NCBI RefSeq assembly: GCF_024758705.1
Contig: NZ_CP096971.1
Location: 1,550,001-1,614,000, forward strand
DNA length: 64,000 nt
Reading direction: 5' to 3'
Source: Sphingomonas sp. SUN019
GTDB lineage: Bacteria; Pseudomonadota; Alphaproteobacteria; Sphingomonadales; Sphingomonadaceae
The notes under the pieces are model-generated. The model was not told the DNA's origin. It did not search any database and saw only the letters and a list, made by a program, of their open reading frames with translations. Every line of letters starts with the position of its first letter. Position 1 is the first letter of the stretch. Both the position numbers and the translations under genes were made by a program. This document shows positions 50,800 through 61,962 of the stretch, one piece after another.

Positions 50800-51920
50800 C
50801 CCCGCGGCGTCAGTTTAATCAACCGCCCCTGCGAATCGCCGCCGTCTTCCAACAGATAGATCGCGCCCTCCGGCCCCTGCTCCACCTCTCGAATACGCGC
50901 GCCCATGTCGAACTGGTCACCCTTCGTCGCATTGGTTCCGGCAATATCCACGCGTATCAGCGCCTTCGACGACAATCCACCGATGAACGCGTCACCCTTC
51001 CACGCCGGGAACAGGCCGCCCGAATAGATCATCAGTCCGCCGGGCGAGATCACCGGATTCCATGAGACCTTCGGTGCTTCGAACCCGTCGCCGGGCTTGT
51101 GATCGGGAATGTCGCGACCGTCGTAATGGCTGCCGTTCGACGCCTTGGGATATCCGTAATTCTTGCCTGCGACGATCAGGTTGACCTCGTCGCCGCCCTT
51201 CGGCCCCATCTCCTGTTCCCACAGATTGCCCTGCGCATCGAACGCGATGCCCAATAGGTTGCGGTGACCGTAGCTCCACACCTCAGGCCGGAAACCCTGT
51301 GCGGCGAGCGGGTTGCCCGGCGCGGGCCTGCCGTCGGGGGTCAGCCGCAGCAACTTGCCCAGCGTCGCCTTGGGATCCTGCGCAGGATCGAACTTCTGCC
51401 GCTCGCCGTTGGTGAAGAACAGATACTTCCCGTCGGGCGAAAATGCGATGCGGCCCGAATAATGGCCGTTGCCCTCGACGAACGGCGTCGCGCGGAACAG
51501 GGTTTCGATCCCGCCGAGCGTCTCCGCCCCCGCAGCGCCAGACAAAGTACCTCGTGCCAGCACCACGCCCTTGCCGCCCGGCCCTGCCGCCGAATAGCTT
51601 AGATAGACGCGCTTCGAGGTCGCGAAATCGGGCGCAAGGACGACGTCCATCAATCCGCCCTGCCCGGCCGAATCAACCGGCAGCGTCGTGATCGTCCGCA
51701 CTTTCTTTCCGTCGGCCGAGACGTGGAGCAGCTGCCCCTCCTTCTCGGTCACCAGCATCGTGCGGTCGGGCAGGAACGTCATCGCCCACGGCGAATCCAA
51801 ATCGGCGACGACGGTTTCGGCGAACGGTTTTGCGCCGCCGGTCGCGGCGGGCTGCGTCCCCTGCGCGGTGCAGGCGGTGGCGGCGAGGAGGCTGGCGGCG
51901 AACAGGGCGGGTCGGATCAC
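50796..51920 (-). CDS. PQQ-dependent sugar dehydrogenase-like protein
   Basis: A 374-residue YliI/soluble aldose dehydrogenase homologue. Signal sequence VIRPALFAASLLAATACTAQ with a lipobox-like AATAC; the GTG at 51920 follows GGGA and gives this clean signal peptide, so I prefer it to the upstream start at 52007. Motifs: SPWAMTFLPDRTMLVTEKEG, GGLMDVVLAPDF, IAFSPDGKYLFFTNGERQ, SYGHRNLLGIAFD and QEMGPKGGDEVNLI. Its gene partly overlaps the next one, and the two proteins are clearly related, suggesting tandem duplication. Confidence 0.87.
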   Translation of the reverse strand: MIRPALFAASLLAATACTAQGTQPAATGGAKPFAETVVADLDSPWAMTFLPDRTMLVTEKEGQLLHVSADGKKVRTITTLPVDSAGQGGLMDVVLAPDFATSKRVYLSYSAAGPGGKGVVLARGTLSGAAGAETLGGIETLFRATPFVEGNGHYSGRIAFSPDGKYLFFTNGERQKFDPAQDPKATLGKLLRLTPDGRPAPGNPLAAQGFRPEVWSYGHRNLLGIAFDAQGNLWEQEMGPKGGDEVNLIVAGKNYGYPKASNGSHYDGRDIPDHKPGDGFEAPKVSWNPVISPGGLMIYSGGLFPAWKGDAFIGGLSSKALIRVDIAGTNATKGDQFDMGARIREVEQGPEGAIYLLEDGGDSQGRLIKLTPRG

Positions 51921-52140
51921 GGGCGTTCCCAATCGATTGAGGTCATGACAAATACCGCCGTCATGCCGGAGTTGTTCCGCCGAAGCGCGCGACGAAGTGT
52001 TGCGCACCGTTGCCGGACGGACAAGGCTTGTGGAACGCGCCCGCCCGGGTTACATACACCTCGCTATCTCTACATCGTCACGGTGAAGAGGTCGCGGGGT
52101 TCCACTCCGCGGCGGCAACAACTCATGCCCGGATACTTGC

Positions 52141-52728
52141 TTGACCGACATCGCAAATCTCACCCGCCTGATCGAACCCGAAACGCGCGCGCTCGGTTTC
52201 GATCTCGTGCGCGTGCGGATGCAGGGCGGGAAGTCCGATCCGACGTTGCAGGTGATGGCCGAACGCCCCGATACGCGGCAGTTGACGATCGACGATTGCG
52301 CAAACCTGTCGCGCCGCATTTCCGACGTGTTCGACGCGCTGGAGGCCGACGGTCGCGACCCGATCGACGTGGCGTATCGCCTCGAAGTGTCGAGCCCCGG
52401 CATCGACCGCCCGCTGACGCGCCTCAAGGATTTCGCCGATTGGGAAGGTCATGAGGCGCGTATCCGGCTGGTCGAACCGATCGAGGACCGCAAGCAGCTT
52501 TCGGGCAATCTGGCGGGCGTCGACGGCAGCGCGATCACGGTCGACGTGAACAAGCACAAGCCGATGACGATCGACTTTTCGCAGGTGGCGGACGCCAAAT
52601 TGGTGATGACCGACCGCCTGCTCGCCGCGACCGCCCCGCTTTCGACAGAAGGCGCGGACGAAGAAGAATTTGAAGACGAGGCGTTCCCGGAATCCGAAGG
52701 GCACGTCGAAGCAGAGGAACTGAAATAA
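52141..52728 (+). CDS. rimP: Ribosome maturation factor RimP
   Basis: A 195-residue 30S assembly factor. It has the N-terminal domain (LTRLIEPETRALGFDLVRVR, then DDCANLSRRISDVFDALE and YRLEVSSPGIDRPLTRLKDF) and a C-terminal SH3-like domain, plus an acidic tail not found in E. coli (about 30 residues). Translation starts at a TTG at 52141; no better start exists in frame. The stop codon overlaps the nusA ATG by one base. Confidence 0.9.
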   Translation: MTDIANLTRLIEPETRALGFDLVRVRMQGGKSDPTLQVMAERPDTRQLTIDDCANLSRRISDVFDALEADGRDPIDVAYRLEVSSPGIDRPLTRLKDFADWEGHEARIRLVEPIEDRKQLSGNLAGVDGSAITVDVNKHKPMTIDFSQVADAKLVMTDRLLAATAPLSTEGADEEEFEDEAFPESEGHVEAEELK

Positions 52729-54344
52729 TGGTGGCCACCGGCGTTACCGCCAATCGCGCGGAACTGATCGCGATCGCCAATTCGGTCGCGACCGAAAAGA
52801 TGATCGATCGCGCGATCGTGATCGAAGCGATGGAGGATGCGATCCAGCGCGCCGCGCGCACGCGTTACGGTCAAGAAATGGACATTCGCGCGAAGCTCGA
52901 CCCGTCGAACGGCGATCTCCGTTTGTGGCGCGTCGTAGAAGTGGTCGAGGAAGTCGACGATCTCTACAAGCAGGTAGACCTGAAGGGCGCACAGAAGCTG
53001 CAGGCGGGCGCGGTCGTCGGCGACTATCTCGTCGATCCGCTGCCCCCGATCGAATTCGGCCGCATCCAGGCGCAGGCGGCGAAGCAGACGATCTTCCAGA
53101 AGGTCCGCGACGCCGAGCGCGAGCGCCAGTATGAAGAGTTCAAGGACCGCGCGAGCGAGATCATCACCGGCGTCGTCAAGCGCGTCGAATTCGGCCATGT
53201 CGTCGTCGACTTAGGGAGAGCCGAGGGCGTCATCCGCCGCGACGCGCAGATCCCGCGCGAAGTCGTCCGCGTCAACGACCGCATCCGTTCGCTGATCCTG
53301 AAGGTCGTGCGCGAAAACCGCGGGCCGCAGATCTTCCTGTCCCGCGCGCACCCCGATTTCATGAAGAAATTGTTCGCGCAGGAAGTGCCCGAAATCTACG
53401 ACGGCATCATCGAGATCAAGGCGGCCGCGCGCGATCCGGGTTCGCGCGCCAAGATCGGCGTCATCTCGCATGACAGCAGCATCGATCCGGTCGGCGCGTG
53501 CGTCGGCATGAAGGGCAGCCGCGTGCAGGCCGTCGTGCAGGAAATGCAGGGCGAGAAGATCGACATCATCCCGTGGTCCGAAGACACCGCGACCTTCGTC
53601 GTCAACGCGCTGCAGCCCGCCAACGTCAGCCGCGTCGTGATCGACGAGGAAGAGGATCGGATCGAAGTCGTCGTCCCCGACGATCAGCTTTCGCTGGCGA
53701 TCGGCCGCCGCGGGCAGAACGTGCGCCTCGCCAGCCAGTTGACCGGCAAGGCGATCGACATCCTCACCGAGCAGGATGCGAGCGACAAGCGGCAGAAGGA
53801 ATTCACCGAGCGCACCGAATTGTTCCAGGGCGAGCTGGACGTCGATGAGACCCTGGCGCAGCTGCTGGTCGCCGAAGGCTTCGGTGCGCTGGAAGAGGTC
53901 GCTTATGTCGAGCTCGACGAGCTGGCCGGGATCGAGGGCTTCGACGAAGACCTCGCGCAGGAATTGCAGAGCCGCGCGCAGGAGGCGCTCGATCGCAAGG
54001 AGCAGAAGAACCGCGAGGAGCGCACCGCGCTCGGCGTCGAGGATGCGCTGGCCGAACTGCCGTACATCACCGAAGCGATGCTGGTGACGCTCGGCAAGGC
54101 GAACATCAAGACGCTCGACGACCTCGCCGACCTGGCGACCGACGAGTTGATCGAGAAGAAGCGCGTCGAACCGCGCCGCCGCAACGAGGACGCCCCCAAG
54201 CGCCCCGAGCACAAGGGCGGCGTGCTGCAGGAATACGGCCTCTCCGAAGAACAGGGCAACGAGATCATCATGGCCGCGCGAGCGCATTGGTTCGAAGATG
54301 AACCGGCCACGGCCGATGCGGCTGCGGAGGGCGAAGAAGCCTGA
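52728..54344 (+). CDS. nusA: Transcription termination/antitermination protein NusA
   Basis: A 538-residue RNA polymerase-binding factor. Domains in order: N-terminal RNAP-binding domain (to about 125), S1 (EIITGVVKRVEFGHVVVDLG), KH1/KH2 (VGACVGMKGSRVQAVVQEMQ and LAIGRRGQNVRLASQLTGK), and acidic C-terminal repeats including EYGLSEEQGNEIIMAARAHW. Second gene of the rimP block; its stop overlaps the tautomerase ATG by one base. Confidence 0.95.
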   Translation: MVATGVTANRAELIAIANSVATEKMIDRAIVIEAMEDAIQRAARTRYGQEMDIRAKLDPSNGDLRLWRVVEVVEEVDDLYKQVDLKGAQKLQAGAVVGDYLVDPLPPIEFGRIQAQAAKQTIFQKVRDAERERQYEEFKDRASEIITGVVKRVEFGHVVVDLGRAEGVIRRDAQIPREVVRVNDRIRSLILKVVRENRGPQIFLSRAHPDFMKKLFAQEVPEIYDGIIEIKAAARDPGSRAKIGVISHDSSIDPVGACVGMKGSRVQAVVQEMQGEKIDIIPWSEDTATFVVNALQPANVSRVVIDEEEDRIEVVVPDDQLSLAIGRRGQNVRLASQLTGKAIDILTEQDASDKRQKEFTERTELFQGELDVDETLAQLLVAEGFGALEEVAYVELDELAGIEGFDEDLAQELQSRAQEALDRKEQKNREERTALGVEDALAELPYITEAMLVTLGKANIKTLDDLADLATDELIEKKRVEPRRRNEDAPKRPEHKGGVLQEYGLSEEQGNEIIMAARAHWFEDEPATADAAAEGEEA

Positions 54345-54574
54345 TGCCGTTCGTCTCGATCAGGATTTCAGGGACCACTTCGAAGGAGCAGAAGGCGGGG
54401 ATCGTGGCCGACGTCACGTCCTCGCTGGTCGCGCGGCTGGGCAAGAACCCGGCTGCGGTGCAGATCGTGATCGAGGAAGTGTCGACCGAGAATTACGGCG
54501 CCGGCGGCCAATTGATCGCCGACCGCGACGCCCCTAAAACGCGGGAGGACGCTCATGCGGACCTCCCCCGATGA
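54344..54574 (+). CDS. 4-oxalocrotonate tautomerase family protein
   Basis: A 76-residue tautomerase-fold protein. After removal of Met it exposes the catalytic Pro1 (MPFVSIRISGTTSKEQKAGI), and Arg residues and the helix/strand pattern (ADVTSSLVARLGKNPAAVQI, VIEEVSTENYGAGGQLIADR) match the family. It overlaps nusA by one base and the following ylxR gene by 20 bases, so it is translated as part of the nusA operon. This family is not a usual member of that operon; its job there is unknown. Confidence 0.85.
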   Translation: MPFVSIRISGTTSKEQKAGIVADVTSSLVARLGKNPAAVQIVIEEVSTENYGAGGQLIADRDAPKTREDAHADLPR

Positions 54575-55294
54575 GACCCTAGACGGACCTACCCGATCCT
54601 GCATCCTGACCCGCGACCGCGCCTCCCCCGCGGCGCTGGTCCGGCTGGCGCTGTCGCCCGATGGTCAGGTATTGCCCGACGTGCGCGCCAAGGCGCCCGG
54701 CCGTGGCGCGTGGATCGGCGTCACGCGTGCGAAACTGGAAACCGCGCTCGCCAAGGGCAAGCTGAAGGGCGCGCTGTCGCGTGCGTTCAAGACCGGGGAT
54801 TTCGCGATTCCCGCCGATTTGCCCGACCTGATCACCGCCGCGCTGACCCGCAACGCGCTCGACCGGCTGGGTCTCGAGGCGCGATCGGGCACTGTCCTGA
54901 CGGGTTCGGACAAGATCGCCGACGCCGCGCGCTCGGGCCAGCTTCACGCACTGTATCACGCCGCCGATGCGGCCGAGGACGGCGCGCGCAAACTGGCGCA
55001 GGCGTGGCGAGTCGGCTCCGATACGCAAGGCTCCGATCTTCGGGGGTTGGCGTTGCCCGCCGGTCGCACCATATTGTCGTTGGCGCTGGGCCGCGAGAAT
55101 GTGGTACATATCGGCGTTATCGACCGCTTGGCGGCCGCGCGATTGGGCGAAGCGCTCGATCGGTGGCGGCATTTTATCGGCCCTGACCTGAACTCTGTGC
55201 CTTGCGAAACGGCCTCGCAAGGCGCATCGGCGCCCGGACTTTCCGGGCAATCGCCGATGATTGAACCGGCCGTGACGACGCACGAGGAATTTGA

Positions 55295-55298
<4 letters not shown>
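54555..55298 (+). CDS. ylxR: YlxR/DUF448 RNA-binding protein with L7Ae-like second domain
   Basis: A 247-residue protein. The N-terminal DUF448 domain has RSCILTRDRASPAALVRLAL and GRGAWIGVTRAKLETALAKG; the usual CxxC near the start is reduced to one Cys. The second domain (DLITAALTRNALDRLGLEAR, GQLHALYHAADAAEDG) resembles the L7Ae-like RNA-binding domain found fused to DUF448 in alphaproteobacteria. Its stop overlaps the infB GTG by 4 bases. Confidence 0.87.
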
Positions 55299-58081
<2,783 letters not shown>

Positions 58082-58088
58082 CTGTAAT

Positions 58089-58180
58089 CGTCATGCCAGC
58101 GCAGGCTGGCATCTCAAGCCGCGGGCGCGACGCCGCCGTCTCGCTCGCGGCCTGAGACCCCAGCTTTCGCTGGGGTGACG
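58089..58180. repeat. Palindromic repeat between infB and rbfA
   Basis: Left arm CGTCATGCCAGCGCAGGCTG plus GCATCTCAAGCCGCG; right arm GCGGCCTGAGACCCCAGC plus TTTCGCTGGGGTGACG. The arms are imperfect complements; the right arm matches the copy at 46131-46156. It fills most of the 122-base gap. Confidence 0.85.
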
Positions 58181-58203
58181 CAGCCCGATAGGATGGCCGC
58201 GTC

Positions 58204-58584
58204 ATGAAATCAGAACCCCAGGAACGATCGGTCCGTGTGTTGCGCGTCGGCGAACAGGTGCGCCACGTGCTGTCCGAAATCCTCGCGCGCGGCGACGTGC
58301 ATGACGAGACGCTCGCCAAGCATATGGTCACCGTCACCGAAGTCCGCATGTCGCCCGACCTGCGCCACGCGACGGTCTTCGTGAAGCCGCTGCTCGGCAA
58401 GGACGAGGACGCGGTGCTGAAGGCGCTGCGCACCAACACCGCCTACCTCCAGCGCGAGGTCGCCGCGCGCGTGCAGAATAAATATGCCGCGAAACTGAAA
58501 TTCCTCGCCGACGAAAGCTTCGACGAGGGGAGTCATATCGATGCCCTGCTCCGTCGCCCCGAAGTTTCCCGCGATCTCGGCTGA
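58204..58584 (+). CDS. rbfA: 30S ribosome-binding factor RbfA
   Basis: A 126-residue KH-type 30S maturation factor. [20 protein letters not shown] and [20 protein letters not shown] are the typical blocks, ending with [20 protein letters not shown]. Normal length. Its last 44 bases overlap the start of a GNAT acetyltransferase gene in another frame. A palindromic repeat lies upstream, between it and infB. Confidence 0.93.
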   Translation: MKSEPQERSVRVLRVGEQVRHVLSEILARGDVHDETLAKHMVTVTEVRMSPDLRHATVFVKPLLGKDEDAVLKALRTNTAYLQREVAARVQNKYAAKLKFLADESFDEGSHIDALLRRPEVSRDLG

Positions 58585-59068
58585 GCCGTACAGCTTCCGG
58601 GCGATGACCTGGAGCGACCTGCCGATGGTTCGCCGCTGGCTCGCTACGCCCGCGGCGCGCAAATGGTGGGGCGATCCCGCGCGCGAGGAGGGGTTGCTGC
58701 GCGAGGACATGGACGAACCCGCGATGTCGATGCTGATCGTCGCACACAACGGCGAACCCTTCGCCTACGCGCAGCATTATGCGGTCCACACCTGGCCGCA
58801 GCCGCAGTTCCAGCATCTGCCACCCGGCGCGCGCGCGATCGACACGTTCATCGGCAAGCCGACGATGCTCGGCCGCGGCCACGGCACCGCGTTCCTCCGC
58901 GTCCTCGCCCGCCATTTGCGCGAACACGGCGTCCCGGAGGTCGCGATCGACCCGGACATCACCAACTACCGCGCCCGCCGCGCCTATGCCCGCGCCGGGT
59001 TTACGCGCGAGGCGATCGTCGCAGGTGCCGCCAAGCGCCCCGCGGTAGTGATGCTGTTCCGCGATTGA
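58541..59068 (+). CDS. GNAT acetyltransferase, AAC(6')-Ib-like
   Basis: A 175-residue GNAT-fold enzyme. The layout [65 protein letters not shown] and [16 protein letters not shown] runs parallel to aminoglycoside 6'-N-acetyltransferases of the AAC(6')-Ib group, including the NxRARxxYxxAGF end. Chromosomal, probably housekeeping, and its real substrate is unknown. The ATG at 58541 overlaps rbfA by 44 bases; a start after the rbfA stop would lose the first strand. Confidence 0.8.
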   Translation: MPCSVAPKFPAISAEPYSFRAMTWSDLPMVRRWLATPAARKWWGDPAREEGLLREDMDEPAMSMLIVAHNGEPFAYAQHYAVHTWPQPQFQHLPPGARAIDTFIGKPTMLGRGHGTAFLRVLARHLREHGVPEVAIDPDITNYRARRAYARAGFTREAIVAGAAKRPAVVMLFRD

Positions 59069-59099
59069 ACAGCGCCGCGACCGGCGGCAGGATCATTTG

Positions 59100-59669
59100 A
59101 TGGCCAAGCTATATTTCTACTACGCCAGCATGAATGCGGGCAAATCGACCAATCTGCTGCAGGCCGATTTCAACTATCGCGAGCGGGGCATGCGCACGAT
59201 GTTGTTCACCGCGGCGCTCGACGATCGTTTTGCGGCGGGGACGATCACGTCGCGGATCGGGTTGTCCGCGGCCGCGACGACGTTCGACGCCGCGACCGAT
59301 ATCGCGGCGTGCGTGCTCGCGCAGCCGAACCCGGCGTGCGTGCTGGTCGACGAGGCGCAGTTTCTGAACGCCGCGCAGGTCGATCAACTTGCGCGGTTGG
59401 CCGATACGCACGGCATCCCCGTCCTCGCCTACGGCTTGCGCACCGATTTCCAGGGACGGTTGTTCGAGGGATCGGCGCGGTTGCTGGCGCTGGCCGATGC
59501 GCTGATCGAGATCAAATCGGTATGCGCGTGCGGGCGCAAGGCGACGATGAACCTGCGCGTCGACGCCGATGGCCGCCCGGTCGCGGAGGGTGCCCAGACG
59601 GAGATTGGCGGGAACGACCTGTACGTGGCGCTGTGCCGGCGCCATTTCGTCGAGGCGTTGCGCACCTGA
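59100..59669 (+). CDS. tdk: Thymidine kinase
   Basis: A 189-residue type II thymidine kinase of dTMP salvage. The P loop is YYASMNAGKSTNLLQ, the acidic DEAQF motif is VLVDEAQFLNAAQ, and the lid/substrate loop is YGLRTDFQGRLFEGSARLLA. Zinc Cys pairs are visible in SVCACGRKA and a later CRRHF. The ATG at 59100 is preferred over the overlapping TTG at 59097. Not a usual member of the infB-pnp block. Confidence 0.93.
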   Translation: MAKLYFYYASMNAGKSTNLLQADFNYRERGMRTMLFTAALDDRFAAGTITSRIGLSAAATTFDAATDIAACVLAQPNPACVLVDEAQFLNAAQVDQLARLADTHGIPVLAYGLRTDFQGRLFEGSARLLALADALIEIKSVCACGRKATMNLRVDADGRPVAEGAQTEIGGNDLYVALCRRHFVEALRT

Positions 59670-59674
59670 CTGCC

Positions 59675-59777
59675 CACCCCGGCGAAGGCCGGGGCCCAGC
59701 GGCGAGACGGATGTTGGTAGGTCCGGCGCTACATTATCGAGATCGTAGAAACTGGGCCCCGGCCTTCGCCGGGGTGG
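59675..59777. repeat. Palindromic repeat between tdk and the M50 protease gene
   Basis: Left arm CACCCCGGCGAAGGCCGGGG plus CCCAG; right arm CTGGGCCCCGGCCTTCGCCG plus GGGTGG. About 50 bases separate the arms. Together with short flanks it fills the gap after tdk. Confidence 0.88.
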
Positions 59778-59838
59778 TGCGACATACGAACTGAACGCCG
59801 TGCTGGCGGAAGACGCCGCCTCGGCCTATCTCCGCGCG

Positions 59839-60528
59839 ATGACCCCCGACAATGTCGTCTATGCCGCCGCGGTGTGGATCATCCCGCTGGTGATCGCGAT
59901 CGTCTTCCACGAAGTCGCGCATGGCCTTGCCGCGCGCGCGCTGGGCGATCCGACCGCGGCGGAGCAGAAGCGCCTGACGTTCAACCCGATCCGCCACGTC
60001 GACCCGGTCGGCACGGTCATTCTGCCGCTGATCCTGGCGATCGCGAAAGCGCCGGTGTTCGGTTGGGCGAAGCCGGTGCCGGTACGCGCCGAACGCCTGC
60101 GCAATCCGCGCTTCGGGATGATGGCGGTGGCGCTGGCCGGGCCGGGGATGAACCTCGCGCTCGCCGCTGTGACCGCGGTCGTGATCGGCGTCGTCGCGGG
60201 GCAATCGTTCGGCGGCCCGCCGCAGGGGGTCGCCGGGTTCCTGTGGGCGAACCTCATCAACTTCCTGCTGATCAACGTCTTCCTCGCGGTGTTCAACCTG
60301 CTGCCGATCCCGCCGTTCGATGGCGGGCACGTGGTCGAGGGCCTGCTGCCCCGGCCGCTCGTGCCGCAGTGGCAGAAACTGGCGCGGTTCGCCTTTCCGA
60401 TCCTGATCCTGCTGCTGGTCGTGCTGCCGATGATCTGGCCCGGGGCCAGCGTCGTCCAGCACATCGTCGGCCCGCCCGCGGATGCTTTGGTCCGTGCGTA
60501 CCTGTCGTTCGCCAATCTGTTCAGCTGA
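59839..60528 (+). CDS. Site-2 protease family (M50) membrane metalloprotease
   Basis: A 229-residue intramembrane protease. The zinc motif HEVAH is at residues ~23-27 in the first helix (IIPLVIAIVFHEVAHGLAAR) and the partner motif NLLPIPPFDGGHVVEG supplies the Asp ligand near residue 160. Several more membrane helices follow. ATG at 59839 fits the family start; a GTG at 59800 would add 13 residues. It is close to truB (6 bases between), so it is co-transcribed with it. Confidence 0.88.
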   Translation: MTPDNVVYAAAVWIIPLVIAIVFHEVAHGLAARALGDPTAAEQKRLTFNPIRHVDPVGTVILPLILAIAKAPVFGWAKPVPVRAERLRNPRFGMMAVALAGPGMNLALAAVTAVVIGVVAGQSFGGPPQGVAGFLWANLINFLLINVFLAVFNLLPIPPFDGGHVVEGLLPRPLVPQWQKLARFAFPILILLLVVLPMIWPGASVVQHIVGPPADALVRAYLSFANLFS

Positions 60529-60533
60529 CTCCG

Positions 60534-61538
60534 GTGCACGGCTGGATCATCCTCGACAAGCCGTTCGGACTCGGTTCGACGCAGGGCGTCAGCGCGGTGA
60601 AGCGGGCGCTGCGTGACGGCGGTTATGGGAAGTTCAAGGTCGGCCACGGCGGCACGCTCGATCCGCTGGCGACCGGCGTGCTGCCGATCGCGCTGGGTGA
60701 AGCGACGAAGCTCGCCGGGCGGATGCTCGACAGCGACAAGATGTATGATTTCACGGTTCGGTTCGGGGAACAGACCGATACGCTGGATACCGAGGGCAAG
60801 GTGATCGCGACCAGCGACGTGCGGCCGACGCTGGCGCAGGTCGAGGCAGTGTTGCCGCGCTTCACCGGTGCGATCGAACAGGTGCCGCCGGCGTACTCGG
60901 CGCTGAAGGTGGATGGCGCGCGGGCGTATGATCTGGCGCGGGCGGGGGAAGAGGTGGTGCTGGCGACGCGTGGGGTGACAATCTTCTCGCTTTATTCCTC
61001 CCCGGAACGGGGAGGGGGAACGCGAAGCGGTGGAGGGGCAGTCGCGGGCGCACCGCTTGGGGCTGCCCCTCCACCATCGCTTTGCGACGGTCCCCCTCCC
61101 CGTTCCGGGGAGGAGTTAGAAGGCGTCACCCTCACCGCGCATGTCTCCAAAGGCACCTACATCCGCTCCCTCGCGCGCGACATCGCGTTGGCGCTCGGCA
61201 CCGTCGGCCACGTCACCTACCTTCGCCGCACGAAGGCCGGTCCGTTCAGCCTCGCGCACGCGATTACGCTGGACAAACTGGCCGAACACGCTAAGGCCCG
61301 CGCGATTGAAGACATACTCCTGCCGCTGAGGGCGGGGCTGGACGACATCCCGGCTCTGTCCCTCGATCCCGACCAGGCAGGGGCGCTCCGACAGGGGCGC
61401 GTGCTGGTCGGGATCGCCACGGATGACGGCCAATATTTCGCGTGTGCGGGCAATACCCCCGTCGCGCTGGTCGAGGTCAACGACGGTAACGTCGTCGTTA
61501 TTCGCGGTTTCAACCTCCCGATGTCGAAGGAAGACTGA
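60534..61538 (+). CDS. truB: tRNA pseudouridine(55) synthase TruB
   Basis: A 334-residue enzyme making pseudouridine-55 in tRNA. GWIILDKPFGLGSTQGVSAV opens the protein, and the catalytic Asp is in VGHGGTLDPLATGVLPIALG (about residue 44). SKGTYIRSLARDIALALGT and the C-terminal PUA-like region are intact. GTG start. Odd: about 40 residues (154-194) between strands, just before the SKGTYIR motif, are encoded by a palindromic repeat; the usual length for relatives is nearer 290-300. Its stop codon is directly followed by the rpsO ATG. Confidence 0.93.
   Translation: MHGWIILDKPFGLGSTQGVSAVKRALRDGGYGKFKVGHGGTLDPLATGVLPIALGEATKLAGRMLDSDKMYDFTVRFGEQTDTLDTEGKVIATSDVRPTLAQVEAVLPRFTGAIEQVPPAYSALKVDGARAYDLARAGEEVVLATRGVTIFSLYSSPERGGGTRSGGGAVAGAPLGAAPPPSLCDGPPPRSGEELEGVTLTAHVSKGTYIRSLARDIALALGTVGHVTYLRRTKAGPFSLAHAITLDKLAEHAKARAIEDILLPLRAGLDDIPALSLDPDQAGALRQGRVLVGIATDDGQYFACAGNTPVALVEVNDGNVVVIRGFNLPMSKED
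60995..61114. repeat. Long palindromic repeat inside truB
   Basis: Outer arms TTCCTCCCCGGAACGGGGAG plus GGGGAA and TCCCCCTCCCCGTTCCGGGG plus AGGA; inner arms GCGGTGGAGGGGCAG and CTGCCCCTCCACC. Closely related to the copy inside bkdB (23934-24064). Read in the truB frame as SSPERGGGTRSGGGAVAG and APPPSLCDGPPPRSGEE, without a stop. Confidence 0.9.
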
Positions 61539-61808
61539 ATGACGATCACTGCAGAGCGCAAGGATGCGCTTATCAAGGAACATGGCCGCGTCGAAGGCGA
61601 CACCGGTTCCCCCGAAGTCCAGGTCGCGATCCTGACCGAACGGATCCGCAACCTGACCGAGCATTTCAAGGGTCACAAGAAGGATAACCACTCGCGCCGC
61701 GGCCTGCTGATGATGGTCAACAAGCGCCGCAGCCTGCTGGATTATCTCCGTCACAAGGACGGCGACCGCTATCTGGCCCTGATCGCGAAGCTGGGGCTTC
61801 GCAAGTAA
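61539..61808 (+). CDS. rpsO: 30S ribosomal protein S15
   Basis: An 89-residue 16S rRNA-binding protein of the 30S platform. The sequence [20 protein letters not shown] and [20 protein letters not shown] is diagnostic, and the length is standard. The ATG directly follows the truB stop codon. A Rho-independent terminator follows 2 bases after the stop codon, then the pnp leader; rpsO-pnp adjacency is conserved across proteobacteria. Confidence 0.97.
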   Translation: MTITAERKDALIKEHGRVEGDTGSPEVQVAILTERIRNLTEHFKGHKKDNHSRRGLLMMVNKRRSLLDYLRHKDGDRYLALIAKLGLRK

Positions 61809-61810
61809 CC

Positions 61811-61834
61811 AAAGAGCGCCTTCGGGCGCTCTTT
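61811..61834 (+). terminator. Rho-independent terminator between rpsO and pnp
   Basis: Stem AAAGAGCGCC/GGCGCTCTTTT with TTCG tetraloop and 3' T run. It starts directly after the rpsO stop region and separates it from pnp, whose message therefore needs its own promoter or read-through. Confidence 0.92.
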
Positions 61835-61962
61835 TCGTATCTGCCCGTCGGCAATTCGGCGTGACGGGCATGGAAGCGACAATTCGCTTCACACCGCCGC
61901 GGGCCGGCTAGCCCGCAACACAGGAACCGGCGCGCATCTGGCCGCCGGACGAAGGAAAATAC

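Noticed and set aside
52010..52140. A tRNA or structured leader upstream of rimP
   Set aside because: A GC-rich hairpin is possible (near 52093-52112), but there is no cloverleaf or T-arm sequence, so no RNA gene can be supported.
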